The notes beneath the pieces were generated by a model. It worked only from the letters and a program-made list of their open reading frames with translations, made no database searches and was not told the origin of the DNA. From Leuctra nigra (taxonomy: Eukaryota > Arthropoda > Insecta > Plecoptera > Leuctridae), in contig OW203762.1 of NCBI GenBank assembly GCA_934045905.1, positions 3,224,001-3,288,000 on the forward strand: a stretch of DNA of 64,000 nt, written 5' to 3'. The position numbers and the translations under genes are program-made. This document shows, in pieces, positions 51,992-63,123 of the stretch (its first letter is position 1; every line of letters begins with the position of its first letter).

Positions 51992-52375
51992 GACGGCTGG
52001 ATAGTGAGCGTGGCCTTGAAGAGTTTTTAAATCGATATTTATCAATATCTTTTTCCATTGTAATTGTTAAGAAAATAGGGCTATGGACGTGAATTCAGAA
52101 CAGTTCAATGAAAATAAATTCATAGTTTGGAATAAGTTATTAGTTTTATTTTGTCCAACAGGTGTTTAGAACCCGAAAATTTAGTCATTTTCGGGTTCTA
52201 AACACCTGTTGGACACAATAAAACTAATAGCTTATTCCAAACTATGAAATTATTTTCATTGAACTGTTCTGAATTCACGTCCATAGCCCTATTTTGTTTA
52301 CAATTACACTGGAAAAAGATATTGATAAAAATCGATTAAAAAACTCGTCAAGGCCACGCTCACTACCAAGCCCTC
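51992..52375. repeat. Palindrome of about 380 bp at the transposase junction
   Basis: The left arm (about 51992-52184) is a near-perfect reverse complement of the right arm (about 52187-52373), with a central spacer of a few bases (GAAAATTTAGTCATTTTC). Arm ends read TAGTGAGCGTGGCC / GGCCACGCTCACTA. TTAAGA lies on both sides, consistent with a foldback element that inserted into CTTTAAGAGTCGG of the transposase exon. Confidence 0.85.
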
Positions 52376-53825
52376 TTAAGAGTCGGTTTCTCCGTGGTTT
52401 AGAAGACAGCCATGAAACCATCGCATTCACCACGAGGATGAATGACATGTTCGACGCCTTAAACAGGCGATTTAGGCTCGAAGGGGTCAGAGAAGGTGGG
52501 AAGGATTTAGCTGTTCTCGAGGATTCCCTGCAGTGGCTCAACAAGTGGGAAATTGAGCTGGAGGAAGGCAAAATAGCTAAATCCGAGTTCTTGACTCCTT
52601 CGACTGCACAGGGGCTGAGAGTAACACTTCAGTCAACCATCGAAGTTACCAAGTTCCTTTTACAAAGATGTGGATTTCACTATGTCCTCACTGGTAAATT
52701 AAACCAAGACTGTTTAGAGGTATGAATTCATAATTTAATATTATATTGTGATAATAAAAATTCTAGTTGACATATTAAATAAAAATACCTATATTTGCAG
52801 AGATTCTTCGGCACAATCCGTCAAGCTGGTTGCCAGAACGACCATCCAGCAATGCCCACGTTTCTGCAGCTTTATAAAATGCTGTCTGTGTATTGTATGC
52901 TAAAGCCTCCAAAATATGGCAATTGCTCTGTCAGCAAGGACGACGCCAAACCACTTATTTCCTTGGAGGAATTGCAACGCATCTTTGCCAAAGATGAAGC
53001 TAACACAAGCACAATGGTTGCCGCATTGAAGGAGCGACTTGATGGTTTGATTGCAGTCGGAATATGGGAAGCGGACGACATTTTCGATAACGAGTCAATC
53101 GCAGTTTCCGAAGATTGCGTCATCTACCACGTGACAGGTAATTAATATATTGGCGTACACAAGGTGTTTTTTTATGTATGTGATTTTATATTTCTGAATT
53201 CCTTTTTGATTTTGGACTTGATAATTTTATTTTAATTATATTTTCTTGATTTATGTTTTTATTTTTTTTTTTTTTTCTAGTCTTTATGCCCCCCCCCCCC
53301 CCCCCCCCCCAATCATGAATTTTAATTTACCATCAATTGATTCTCTGCCAAAGACAATGGTCACATCTTAGACAAAATAGACTAAGGTTCCGTCACCATT
53401 AGATAATTTGTGTTTCAGGATTTGTTTGCCGACGACTTCGGAAGCTCTCCAAGTGTGAAACGTGTCGAGCTGCCTTTGTGGAAAATGTCAAATATGCCCG
53501 AGTCCCAGAAGCGCAACTTACAAACACACAGACAAGAGGAGCCCTAACTCACCCCAACATCTTTATGTTCTATATGCTTAAGTCAGCTGAGAGATACTTC
53601 CAAAAAAACGTTCTTTCTGTTCATTGTTATGAAGATACACTCAACGACATTCTTTCCAACCACTCATTTTCATTTCCTTGCCAAGTGCATAAGGATGAAG
53701 TAGTTTCTTACACATTACATTATTATGTGTCATTGAGAATGCGGCAGTACTTCAGAACAAAGAATAACATGCAGTTAAAGGAAGCCCGCGAAAAGAAGAA
53801 GTCATCTCGATTGACATCGAAGTGA
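52376..53825 (+). CDS. P-like transposase C-terminal exons
   Basis: 52376-52719 (KSRFLRGLEDSHETIAFTTR, NDMFDALNRRF, EDSLQWLNKWE, FLTPSTAQGLRVTLQSTIEV), 52801-53137 (RFFGTIRQAGCQNDHPAMPT, FLQLYKMLSVY) and 53419-53825 (CRRLRKLSKCETCRAAF to stop). Splice sites are GTATGA/TTGCAG and GTAATT/TTTCAG. The LNQDCLERFFG junction matches P-element transposases, which carry a conserved acid just before RFFG. No damage was seen. A run of C (about 53289-53310) lies in the last intron. Confidence 0.88.
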
Positions 53826-54059
53826 GCACAGAATTGTACAAGTTGACACCTTGTTTTATCTTTCTCTTATTTTTCTCTTTATTTCTCTTGATCTTATTTT
53901 AGCGTTTTCTAAGTCAGTAAATAATATTACCCACTATTTTTAAAATTTGTCAATTAATGCAATTATATAATATGTTGGTCACAATAAATTGGACAAATTG
54001 AAATAGTTATCAATACTACATAATTGTAATTATTTTAATTTTTTATGTGCCAGATATGT
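53826..54059 (+). other. 3' flank of the P-like transposase
   Basis: AT-rich, with CAATAAATTGG at about 53982 as a possible poly(A) signal. The transposon's right terminal repeat was not identified. Confidence 0.35.
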
Positions 54060-54480
54060 ACCAGTATCCTCTTGGGGGTGGGGAGATTTCTAAAAATTGC
54101 AGAAGGTTCTAAGGAGGTAATATTTCAAATTTGGTTTCAATCGGTCAAATGGTTATGATTTTGGAAATTTTGCCCCTTGGGGGTGGGGGTGAATGTGGGG
54201 TTGTCATGGGGTGGGGAGGTTTCTAAAAATTGCAGAAGGCCATAAGGAGGTAATATTCCAAATTTGGTTTCAATCGGTCAAATGAAAAAAATGAATTAGA
54301 AAAATTATTTAGACTTTTGAAATTTTTCTCCCTTGGGGGTGGGGGTGGATGTGGGGTTGTCAGGTCAGGACCGTGGGAGAAGGGGGGGGAAGAAGGATTT
54401 TAAAAATTGCTGAAGGTTATAAGGAGGTAATACACTTTTTTTAAAAAAGCAGTCAAATTGTTTAGAATTTTGAAATATTT
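54060..54480. repeat. Degenerate tandem repeat, three units of about 130-180 bp
   Basis: TTCTAAAAATTGCAGAAGG then TAAGGAGGTAATATTYCAAA occurs at about 54090 and 54220, and a decayed version at about 54400. Each is followed by a G-rich CTTGGGGGTGGGGGT block. Confidence 0.75.
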
Positions 54481-54784
54481 GCCCCTTTGGGCGCCGTTGG
54501 AATTAGTGGTGGTTGAAAGGAGGGGTAAGTGACCTACAATTTGGGTACTGACCCAATGTCTGACAATTTTGGTTCAGATTGGTCAAAGGGGTACCTCGAA
54601 ATATTATTTCGCTGTAATAGTTATCACCAGTTTCACATAGTTCTTCAATCTAAACTCCCACCACAGTCCCACTAACATAGACCACTGGCAGCTTCGTTGG
54701 GCCGAGAAGGGTAACATTTTTCTTAGTAACCAAAATGTCCGTGGGATGGCGCCAGCGGTTGGGTAACATCTTTGGTAGTAACTA

Positions 54785-54930
54785 AAATGAGTTTTAAAGA
54801 GTTTAAATGACCAATTTATGTATTAACAGTCTTTGTTAGTCTGTTGTAATCTCAAATACATTTAAAAATGTAAATTAGAGTGTCCTACGTGCATAATATC
54901 TTGTAAAACGAAATGTCATCATTGACCCAA
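54785..54930 (-). repeat. Partial inverted copy of the MITE at 15431-15810
   Basis: On the minus strand it reads GATGACATTTCGTTTTACAA, then TAGGACACTCTAATTT and TAAATGTATTTGAGATTACA, in the same order as 15452-15540. Clearly diverged, with no matching second end. Confidence 0.65.
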
Positions 54931-55241
54931 CATAAATTCCATATTTTAAAATTTTCGTCATCTTGCCGCGTTCTAATCTCTGCCCAGTAAATAGTTTTCA
55001 CATAAAAACAAGATAAGACTTCAGGCTACATCTTTGTACTATGTACATTTTAGGTTGTTTTTGTGTGTTAATTTTTGGGTCATTTTTAATAATGAAAAAC
55101 ACTCTGTGCCGTTATTATTTGTACCGGAAATCAAAGTTGGAAATGACGTCATTTTGTTAACCATCTCGGCCTAAAGTCGGATTAAAGCACGTAACATAGT
55201 GGCGCCATCTATGCTGAGCTTTGCGTGAACAAGCCCATTAA

Positions 55242-55536
55242 AGTTCATTCACGATTAGAATAGCAAGTTGATCTTGTCGTTCATTGGTCGGTCACATGAA
55301 CACTGCCCTGTCAATGGCAAGACTATCTTCTTTGTATTATTGAAATTGTATAAAGTATGTGAAATACACACTTTTTAATAGTAGAAAATATTAGAAAACT
55401 TCAATAAAATTGATTTACCTTTATCTACAGTCGTCTTGTACATATTCTTTGATAATTGATATTTACATGTGTAGGTTTACAAATGCTCGCTTGACTACAG
55501 AGTACACGGGCTTGCTATTCTAATCGTGAACGAACT
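55242..55536. repeat. TTAA-flanked MITE, 295 bp
   Basis: Terminal repeats of about 26 bp (AGTTCATTCACGATTAGAAT then AGCAAG, mirrored at 55511-55536) are flanked by TTAA at 55238-55241 and 55537-55540. TTAA duplication is typical of piggyBac-type transposition. There is no ORF. Confidence 0.75.
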
Positions 55537-55540
55537 TTAA

Positions 55541-56358
55541 ATGAGATTGCCGTTTACAAGGAACATTTTGTCAACATTGAATATGTACTTCACTTCTTTT
55601 AATGTCCTGTCTTCTTTTTCCCTGGGGTGTACTCATGGTATCTCCCTATCGTTTTCCATTTAGCCCAAAAGGTCCATAAAGTAAATCCAATAAAATGTGC
55701 TAGAGAATGCCTCATTGGGATCTTGCAAACAATGCAACATAATAATGAGTAATTATTTATTCATGGAAATAACAGTAGATATGCCTGCCTAAACACCTAC
55801 CATCAAAATCAAGATCTAATCAAGACTTCGTTTCATTGATGGCTTTTGCAGTTTTCTATGTACTATACCTACCTAATGTTTCCATTGTTCAATGTTTATA
55901 TTTATATTCTTCTCTTTTCACCAGGTTTGAAAATGGTCATCGAGCTGACGTCATGATTTTTTGAAGTCGCCGAGTTTTACTAAACGGCGGGTTCGCATCC
56001 TCGAGAAAGAAGATGTCTACTTATTTTTTTTTTAATTCGTCGTTACTTGTTGGGAAATCATCTCATAGGTTTGAAGTCACGCCGAGAAAAGCGTATTGTG
56101 ATAGGATACATGCGAAAAGAAATTTTCAGTTCATTGATGCTTTGTGCTAACTTCAATGTTTCAAAAGTGAAACTCACTTTTGTAAGTGTGACTAACTTCT
56201 AAATTTAAACCATATTTTTAGTATTCATTCAAAAATTCTAATATCTATAAAAACGTGATTTCGGATTCTTTTCATCATAAAACGAAAGAGCTAGATTAAG
56301 GTATACAGACCATGATGATATGTAGATGTGAAAATTCGTTTTAATATACTAAATTGAA
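55541..56358. other. No gene recognised
   Basis: AT-rich sequence between a MITE and repeat copy B; nothing definable seen. Confidence 0.5.
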
Positions 56359-57656
56359 CCCCATAAAAAAACACTCCGTGTAAAAAAACAGCCAAGTCTC
56401 TTCAACCAAAAAAAATAATTATGAAATCTAAAAATTCTGCACTGAAACGTAGTGATATCAAAAAATGAGCCAAGTCAAAACTTTATTTGAAAATTAAAAA
56501 ATACTTGGCGCATCGAGTATATAAATAGCTTAGAAGTATAGGCCTTATAGTACCTATACCTACAATGCCCTAAAAAAACGATGCGCCAAGTATTTTTTAA
56601 TTTTCAAATAAAGTTTTGACTTGGCTCATTTTTTGATATCACTACGTTTCAGTGCAGAATTTTTAGATTTCATAATTATTTTTTTTGGTTGAAGAGACTT
56701 GGCTGTTTTTTTACACGGAGTGTTTTTTTATGGGGATATCACGTATTTTTTTAGTTTATTTACACAACTTGTTAAACTTATTAGGGCAGCAATGGCTAAT
56801 TCCTTTAAAAAAATACGCCATTTCCGAATAAGTTACTAAAAAAATATTGTTTGGAGCTAAATATAAACTTAAAGTGATATGCCATGAAGAATTGCGAAAG
56901 CATCGTTCCAATAGGTCCAGCCGTTTTCGAGATATGGCATCACTTCCGGTTTTCAAAATGGCGGCTGAAAGCTCTTACACATTGTATTAATATGTATATA
57001 AATACTAATATTTCATTATAAGCCTTCTGAATATGTAGTTGGTTTTTATATAAAGGGAAGTGAATTTAGGCAGATTTCGCTAAACTATGACGTCATTTCC
57101 GGTTTCAGTAATTAGAAAACTTTAATTTAACTATTGTTATTTCATATAGAGGACCGTCTGAATCGATTGGCGCAAATTTCGTTCCGATCGGTTAAGCAGT
57201 TTTTAAGATATGACGTCACTTCCGGTTTCAAAATGGCGGCACAAAAATTTCATAAGGGCAAGGTATCATCAGGCAGACGAGCTGTATATGTGGTGAAAAT
57301 TTCGGGTCAATCAACCCAGCCGTTTAGGCTGTGGCGGAGACCGCGGAATTTATTGGAAGATGAATCATCATTATTATTATTATTATCTGAAAGCCGTACA
57401 ATTTCACGGTTTTCACTGCCCTCTAGTTCGCAAAGGGCGTAACCTATTGCTCCCAAATTTGGTATATGTTGTGGGGTGGGCCATAGCTCGAAATTAAGAT
57501 ATTTCGCAATAATGTGAGATTTTCCAATTTTGAGATCCAGTAGGCCGAAAATGCCACTTTGATGCTTACAGTAAAAGTGGGTTGCTCCAGCCTTTTTATA
57601 TGAGAGTGTGCGCGCCGTACGACTTGGCTGGCGTGGAGCGACCGCTCCACTAGATT
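56359..57656 (+). repeat. Repeat family copy B
   Basis: Same architecture as 24365-26217 but shorter. The foldback is at 56359-56735 (arms about 155 bp, starting CCCCATAAAAAAACACTCCG), then two motif blocks (TTCCGGTTTTCAAAATGGCGG near 56950 minus its first base, and TGACGTCACTTCCGG at about 57210), then the same right end GGAGCGACCGCTCCACTAGATT. The foldback arms of the two copies share the order of all sub-blocks. Copy A has two extra internal blocks, so copy number varies inside the element. Confidence 0.75.
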
Positions 57657-57900
57657 AACGTTCATATAATATTTTGATAGACTGTCTGTGGCCTGATCTG
57701 AATTATAAATTGTTTTTGCTGGTCTGTAATAAAATAAAATTTAAACAAAATAGCGTTTTACTACCTATGAATATGATGATTAAATTTTATTAAGACAAAA
57801 ATTATAACTACTATTTATAATAATCATAATAAATCATAGCCATAATTGAAATGTAGAAATTTTCTGACAATCTCAGATGGGAAAACATATATCAGATGAT

Positions 57901-58062
57901 ATGAACTGCAAATTTAAAAGATTTAACCTCCGGTGGGATATGAGCCCTCGACCTTTAGATTGCTGGTCTAATGCTCTACCAACTGAGCTATGGAGAGTCC
58001 TACAAATTTGCAGATTATATAATCCGCCGGAGTTCAAATCTTTTAAATTTACAGTTTCATTT
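57901..58062 (-). repeat. tRNA-like sequence enclosed in inverted repeats
   Basis: Inverted arms of about 33 bp (ATGAACTGCAAATTTAAAAG then ATTTAACCTCCGG, and the mirrored AAACTGTAAATTTAAAAG then ATTTGAACTCCGG) enclose a minus-strand tRNA-like core at about 57933-58003. It has TAGCTCAGTTGGTAGAGC (D arm and A box), TTAGA-CCAGCAA-TCTAA (anticodon arm) and GGGCTCATATCCC (T-arm-like). The acceptor and T stems pair poorly and position 33 is C rather than T, so it is not a normal tRNA gene. It is better read as a tRNA-derived SINE or MITE. Confidence 0.6.
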
Positions 58063-58626
58063 ACATAACCATAATTATAAATTATAATCATTGGAAACAA
58101 AAGAGCAGCAGAACTGAGTAATAACAGATTTTGAAACGGATATGAATGGTCCATTTGCACCAATAACATATTAAAAAGCTGCTAGTAGGGCTAGACTGCT
58201 CATCGGCAATGCTAGTAAAAGCACGTGACGATCTGAATCGACGGCGGCCATGATGGTTTTGGCAAAACAAGAACGCAATGCATTGTGCTGTATACGAGTT
58301 TTCCATTTTTAGTGTCAATATTTGAAGTAGAGATTATTACTTATTCGATGATTTGTGAATGATTTGAATGTGAAAAGAGGGCGATTAGTTAATGATTGTT
58401 GGTTGATTAAAGGATGGGGTGATTAGATGATGATTTTAAGGTAAATATGGTTATGAATAGGAAATTATTGCAGAATAATTAGCGGATTATTAGAGAATGA
58501 TGCTAGAAATATTGAAGGTTGATCAAAGGTGATTACTCGATGATTTAGAGTAATTGCAGTATAATCTTAAGGGTAATTAAATGATAATTAGAGGTTCTTT
58601 TATGATTACAGTGGACGAATATATTG
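58063..58626. other. Non-coding, GATGATT-rich
   Basis: From 58320 the sequence is rich in GATGATT/GATTA-type words without a fixed period. No gene recognised. Confidence 0.45.
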
Positions 58627-58752
58627 ATATTTATTTATTTATTTAATTAAATACACACAACTGAAAACACACTTTACTGTACATACACAATTAGGATATA
58701 ATTATGAAATTGACATGATAAATGTAGTTCGGGCTGTTGTGGTGATACTAAG

Positions 58753-61557
58753 CTAAATATTTTTAAGTCTGAATCTAAGGTCTCTACTGTTAGTTGGCAT
58801 AGGATGCAGGACATCATCAGGGAGATCATTCCATAGGCAGATGCCCTCAGCCGCAAGCGAGTACTTCTCGATGTTGGAGTGTGGCTGGATTCTTCTGATC
58901 TTGTGGATGTGGTCGTTCCTTCCAATGTAGTTAGGATCCAGAAGATAAGAGCCTAAGTCTGCCCAAGCTGGCTGATTCTGATAAGCCTTGTAGATGGCGA
59001 TGATTCTCGAATGATTCCTGCGTTCTTCTAAAGACTCCCATCCGAGTTCGTACAATAATTCAGTGGTACCTGGAGAGATCCCGAAGGAACCTTTGACGTA
59101 CCTCGCAGCTCGCCTCTGAACAGTGTCCAAGCTGTACTTGTTGCTCTGCGTGTGAGGACTCCAAATGGAAGAACAGTACTCCAACTGCGGTCGAACAAGC
59201 GTGAGGTATGCTCTCTCCTTAGCAATTTCAGGAGCACCTATTAGATTCCTCATGACGAAGTGTAGAGTACTGCTTGCTCGACTAGAAGTTCTGTTGATGT
59301 GGTTGTTCCAAGAAAAGTTACTGGCGAGCCATATTCCAAGGTACTTGGAATCCTTTTGTTCTTGTAGCACTTGGGTCCCAATGGTGTATTCATGCTGGAT
59401 TTCACTGCGTTTTCTGTTGAAGGTCATCTTTATAGTTTTATTTACATTTATCTTCATCTGGTTTGCCCTAGCCCAATTGTCGATGCGGTTCAGATCTTCT
59501 TGGAGAGTGTTGCAATCATCATCTCTTAGTATAGGCTTGTAGACAATTACGTCATCGGCGAAAATTTTGACCTTCGAACATAAGGTGTCAGGTAAGTCAT
59601 TAACGAATATGAGGAACAGCAAAGGGCCAAGGATGCTGCCCTGTGGGACCCCGGACGTTATCTTGATGCTGTCCGACAGGTCTCCCTCCACGCGTACTCG
59701 CTGGGTTCTATTGCGAAGGAAGTTAGATATCCAATGTATGATGTTCACATCCAAGTCTATGACGCACATCTTCTCCATGAGAATATCGTGTGGGACTGAG
59801 TCAAAGGCCTTGGCTAGATCGATGAGGATAGCATCCATCTGGTGTCCATTCGAGACTACTTCACTCACTAGATCTTGGGTTAGGCCGGCAAGACTTGCTT
59901 CGCACGAGTATTTAGGTCGGAATCCGTACTGAAGTGGCGTGAAGAAGTTCGAAGCTTCCAGGTGATGTCTGATGTGCCTGTCGATTAGCTTCTCCATGAG
60001 TTAGCAACATAAACAGGTCAGGCTAATTGGTCTGTAGCTAGCGACTGAGCTTTTTGATCCACCTTTATGTATAGGTATCACAATGGCTCTAGACCAGTCT
60101 TCAGGGATTGTTGATTCGCAAATTGATTGCTTAAATATTACAAGTAAGTATTCAGCAATTTCGGAAATTGAAGCTTTCAATAGGTCTCCAGTGATGCTGT
60201 CAGGACCTGCACTCATACCACGTTTCATTGCTTTTATTTCCTTGGATATGGACATGATATCAATAGCCAGTGTAGGGAGGTTAGATGTTGGCCCTGCAAG
60301 CTGGAGTGGTTGGTCATTTCTTGGTGAGAATACAGTATTATAGTAATTATTGAGTGCATAAGCTTTTTCTACGTTCTTGGTAATGACAATATCATTTTGC
60401 TTTAAGGCCGGGATGGTGTTGTCACTTCTTCTTTTAGAGTTAATGTATTTATAGAACCTTTTCCAATTTCCCGATGCCTGCTTGTCACCCTCCTCCTTTA
60501 GAAGGTTAGCCATAAACTGCGAGTGGGCCTCGAGTTTTACTTCAATAAGACGTTTTGAGAGCACTTTAAACTTAGCTTTGTGTGCTGACGACATCTTACG
60601 CTTGTTATACGCTCTTTGGACGGACTTTTTCAATTTTCTTACTTCATTGTTGAAGTATGCTGGATCGCTGTTAGCTTTGACTTTCTTAGCAGGGATAAAT
60701 GTGTCCCTCGCTTCAAAGAGAATATCTTTAAAAGCCTCTTACTTTTCGTTAACGGAGTTTAACGATGAAGACCAAGGGATGAGACGCTCTCGAAGGAAGT
60801 TTTTCATTTCAGGCAGTCTTGCCTTTTTGTATTGCCATGACACCTTCTGTACAGGTTCAACGTCTCCATGTAATGGTGTGAGTTCGAGAAGCACTGCGTC
60901 ATGGTCGCTGAAGCCTGGAACAACTTCGGTATTCCACCAAATATCGGGCGGCTGCACAAGGAAGATATCCAGAATGCTTGAGCTTCCATTAACTTTAGCT
61001 CTTGTTCCCTCATTTACTGTTTGGATCAAGTTAAATTCCTGCTGTAGGTCGTTTATTCGCGTTTGAACAGTGCCCGGTCCACCTACTGCTAGATTATTCC
61101 ATACAATGTCTGGAAGGTTCAAATCGCCCCCAATAACTGTTTGTGAATCAGCACTCAGCGTGTGGCATTGAAGCTCTACAAGTCTGGCCTGCAATACCTC
61201 GAGCATCTGGTCATTTTGATTAGAGTTATATAACCCGATGATGTTCATGGCCTTATTGTTAACAATGATGCCCACACATAACATTTCTACAAGATCGTCT
61301 GTCCACTTGACATGGGCTGGAATCTCAGTTTTGACACATATGGCTACACCACCTCCCAGACTACCCCGGTCGCGTCGAAACACTTGGAAGTTTGCCGTCG
61401 GGAATATCTCGCTATCATAGTGCTCAGACGTAAGCCAAGTTTCTGAGGCAATTATAATGTCAGGTTTGTTTAAATCAATTAGGTCATTAAAGAGCATTTG
61501 TTTACGGTGTTGGCGGAGACTCCGACAGTTCACCTGAAGTACACGCAGTTTATTCAT
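58753..61557 (-). pseudogene. LINE C ORF2: endonuclease and RT with two stops
   Basis: 61557-60739 is the endonuclease (LQVNCRSLRQHRKQM, E in ASETWLTSE, GGDLNLPDIVW, FSDHDAVLLE). TAA at 60736-60738 interrupts it. 60633-60001 carries the linker and RT start (VIPIHKGGSKSSVASYRPIS), ending in TAA just before LMEKLIDRHIRHH. 59997-58753 has YGFRPKYSCEASL, LIDLAKAFDSVPH, GVPQGSILGPLLF and FADDVIVY, then the thumb. The frame is the same on both sides of each stop, so these are point changes and not indels. Confidence 0.88.
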
Positions 61558-61595
61558 CTTAATCCCTGTGGGACTGCGGATTAGAGGTTTAGATG

Positions 61596-62621
61596 TTATA
61601 TTACATGAGGATGTGTAGTTCTCATGTAAAAAAACCTCCTAACAGCGACGCCTGTAGGCCATGCATCAGGTGTGTTCAGCTCTTCCAGCAAGGCGTAATC
61701 TGCAGTCACTTTAAAGGATACAGTCATGGCATTGTCTTTCGAGATTTTCTCACAAAGAAATTCACTATTAACAAATTTGCAATTAAGATACTGCAACACA
61801 TCCTTGTCTGAGGTGCTCTTCTCCAGACGACTCACATGAAAATACGCTTTCCGTGGAGCTGGTCGCAGTCCTCCAGTGTTGTTGACAATACTTGTACCAA
61901 TTACTGGGGGATCCCTTCTGCGCTTCCTCTGGAGAACAACAGTAAAACCGTCTTCAGATTGGTTCACCTCCCTGCTCGCAGTCTGCTGCACGTTAGGTTT
62001 ACCATCTGCTCCTCTGGTGTCAGATTTACCATTTGAATCTCGCGCTCCCGCCAACTTATTTGAATCTTGCGACCCCGCCCACTCATTTGAACCACACGCC
62101 CCCTCCAACTCGCTTGCGTCGACGTGGTCCGTGGCGTGTGCTGCCTCGCTGCGGAGGTTTCTAGAACTAACTATGTTACCGACTGAGCTGGCGACCTTGC
62201 GTCCTAGATCCTTTGTCTTTTCTGACGTTTCTGGAGTATGAACAGTTGTCTTATTATTACACTTCAGGAAGTTAACTTTTTCTCTGAGAAGGTTGCTCAC
62301 CTCTTCCTGGCTGATTAAACGCTTGTCCTTCTCCATCAACAGCTGCTCCTTGTCAGCTATGATTACTCGTAGAAGATCCGCTGTATTGTTGTCAACGCCC
62401 ACTTTCGCACCGTCAGAAATAGTGTCGATGATCAGTCCCACATTACCCACACACATCTTGATAATTGCAAGAGTTGCAGCACTGAGTCTTTCTACTAAGT
62501 CTTCCTTAGCACCGTCCTTGGTTAAACCCAAGTTTTGAAGCTCTTTCCTTAAGTCTTTCACTCCCATTTCCTTCAATTTTATCAACACCCGAGAGTCGAC
62601 ACGACTTGTGGCGTCCGCCAT
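61596..62621 (-). CDS. LINE C ORF1: SAP-like, coiled-coil and RRM-like protein
   Basis: 341 residues, uninterrupted. SAP-like segment about 15-47 (LKEMGVKDLRKELQNLGLTK). Coiled coil about 80-120 (LLRVIIADKEQLLMEKDKRL). A low-complexity linker with repeated GAR/GSND-like DSN motifs follows (ELEGACGSNEWAGSQDSNKL). The C-terminal RRM-like fold about 257-330 (YFHVSRLEKSTSDKDVLQYL, PDAWPTGVAVRRFF) is typical of ORF1 proteins of this group. It likely binds element RNA. Confidence 0.8.
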   Translation of the reverse strand: MADATSRVDSRVLIKLKEMGVKDLRKELQNLGLTKDGAKEDLVERLSAATLAIIKMCVGNVGLIIDTISDGAKVGVDNNTADLLRVIIADKEQLLMEKDKRLISQEEVSNLLREKVNFLKCNNKTTVHTPETSEKTKDLGRKVASSVGNIVSSRNLRSEAAHATDHVDASELEGACGSNEWAGSQDSNKLAGARDSNGKSDTRGADGKPNVQQTASREVNQSEDGFTVVLQRKRRRDPPVIGTSIVNNTGGLRPAPRKAYFHVSRLEKSTSDKDVLQYLNCKFVNSEFLCEKISKDNAMTVSFKVTADYALLEELNTPDAWPTGVAVRRFFYMRTTHPHVI

Positions 62622-62871
62622 CTTCTTTCATAGATTTTAGATTTTAGGATGATTAAAAGAAAATTAGACTTTGATATTGATTGAGAAATTAAATGATTAA
62701 AAAACTATGTCCGTTTTACAAGGAATTGTCCGGCAAGATATTTTGAATACCCCTTAGGAAGGGTTGGAGGCTATTAGTTCCAATCAATAAGGTACCTACT
62801 CGGACAACTTGCGATGAGTGACAAAAGAACGAGGTTCCTATACCGTTTCTGAGAAGGTAGAGTATAAGACA

Positions 62872-62945
62872 AGTTTCAAGTTTCAAGTTTATTTTCCATA
62901 ACATGGTATACATACATATATGTTTACTCAGGTCTTGACCCATAA
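62872..62945 (-). mobile_element. 3' end of another LINE with (CTTGAAA)n tail
   Basis: On the minus strand, TACCATGTTATGGAAAATAA then ACTTGAAACTTGAAACTTG. This is a terminal 7-bp microsatellite directly after an AATAAA-like end, typical of severely 5'-truncated CR1-type insertions. It differs from the tails of LINE B (AAATCT) and LINE C (AAAT). Confidence 0.6.
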
Positions 62946-63123
62946 GTACAATGAAAAATTGACTTTTTTAGGGTATTTGGAAGTAACATTGATACAATGT
63001 AGGTAAATATTTTTAATACTAATAGTAGACAATTTAAATGAAATTGATAATTGTAATTAATAATGAGTTATAGGCTATAACACAATCATAGTTAAGTAAA
63101 CAATGTTAGTTTAGCAGTTAGTA

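Larger units (their letters stand above)
33028..53825 (+). pseudogene. P-element/THAP9-type transposase gene split by nested insertions
   Basis: Pieces in order: 33028-33083 and 33539-33719 (THAP zinc finger with C5, C10, CEKHF); 33932-34671 and 39296-39437 (linker and coiled coil); 39735-40115; 40203-40461 and about 46194-46389 (RNase H-like catalytic core, ending FDEIQ, ADHGLVLMFQPF, CDGATTNRSMW); 46584-46783 and 52376-52719; 52801-53137 (RFFGTIRQAG); 53419-53825 (stop TGA). Exons total roughly 860 codons, normal for the family. Ignoring the inserts, the frame reads straight through all junctions (for example VNRG to PKEVY across the Mutator-like insert, SFFK to SRFLRGLED across the last ones). 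No stop or frameshift was seen in the exons themselves, so the gene was healthy until it was invaded. Confidence 0.88.
58627..62640 (-). mobile_element. LINE C: broken non-LTR retrotransposon
   Basis: About 4.0 kb on the minus strand: ORF1 (341 aa), then ORF2 in three in-frame pieces, then a 3' UTR ending in an (AAAT)n tail at about 58627-58650. It lacks RNase H. ORF1 starts with a SAP-like motif, as in LINE B, but has no PHD, macro or esterase domain, so the two are different lineages of the CR1/jockey-like group. Two in-frame TAA codons kill ORF2. Confidence 0.85.

Noticed and set aside
57933..58003. Functional tRNA gene
   Set aside because: T and acceptor stems pair poorly and the invariant T33 is replaced by C; kept only as a tRNA-like element.
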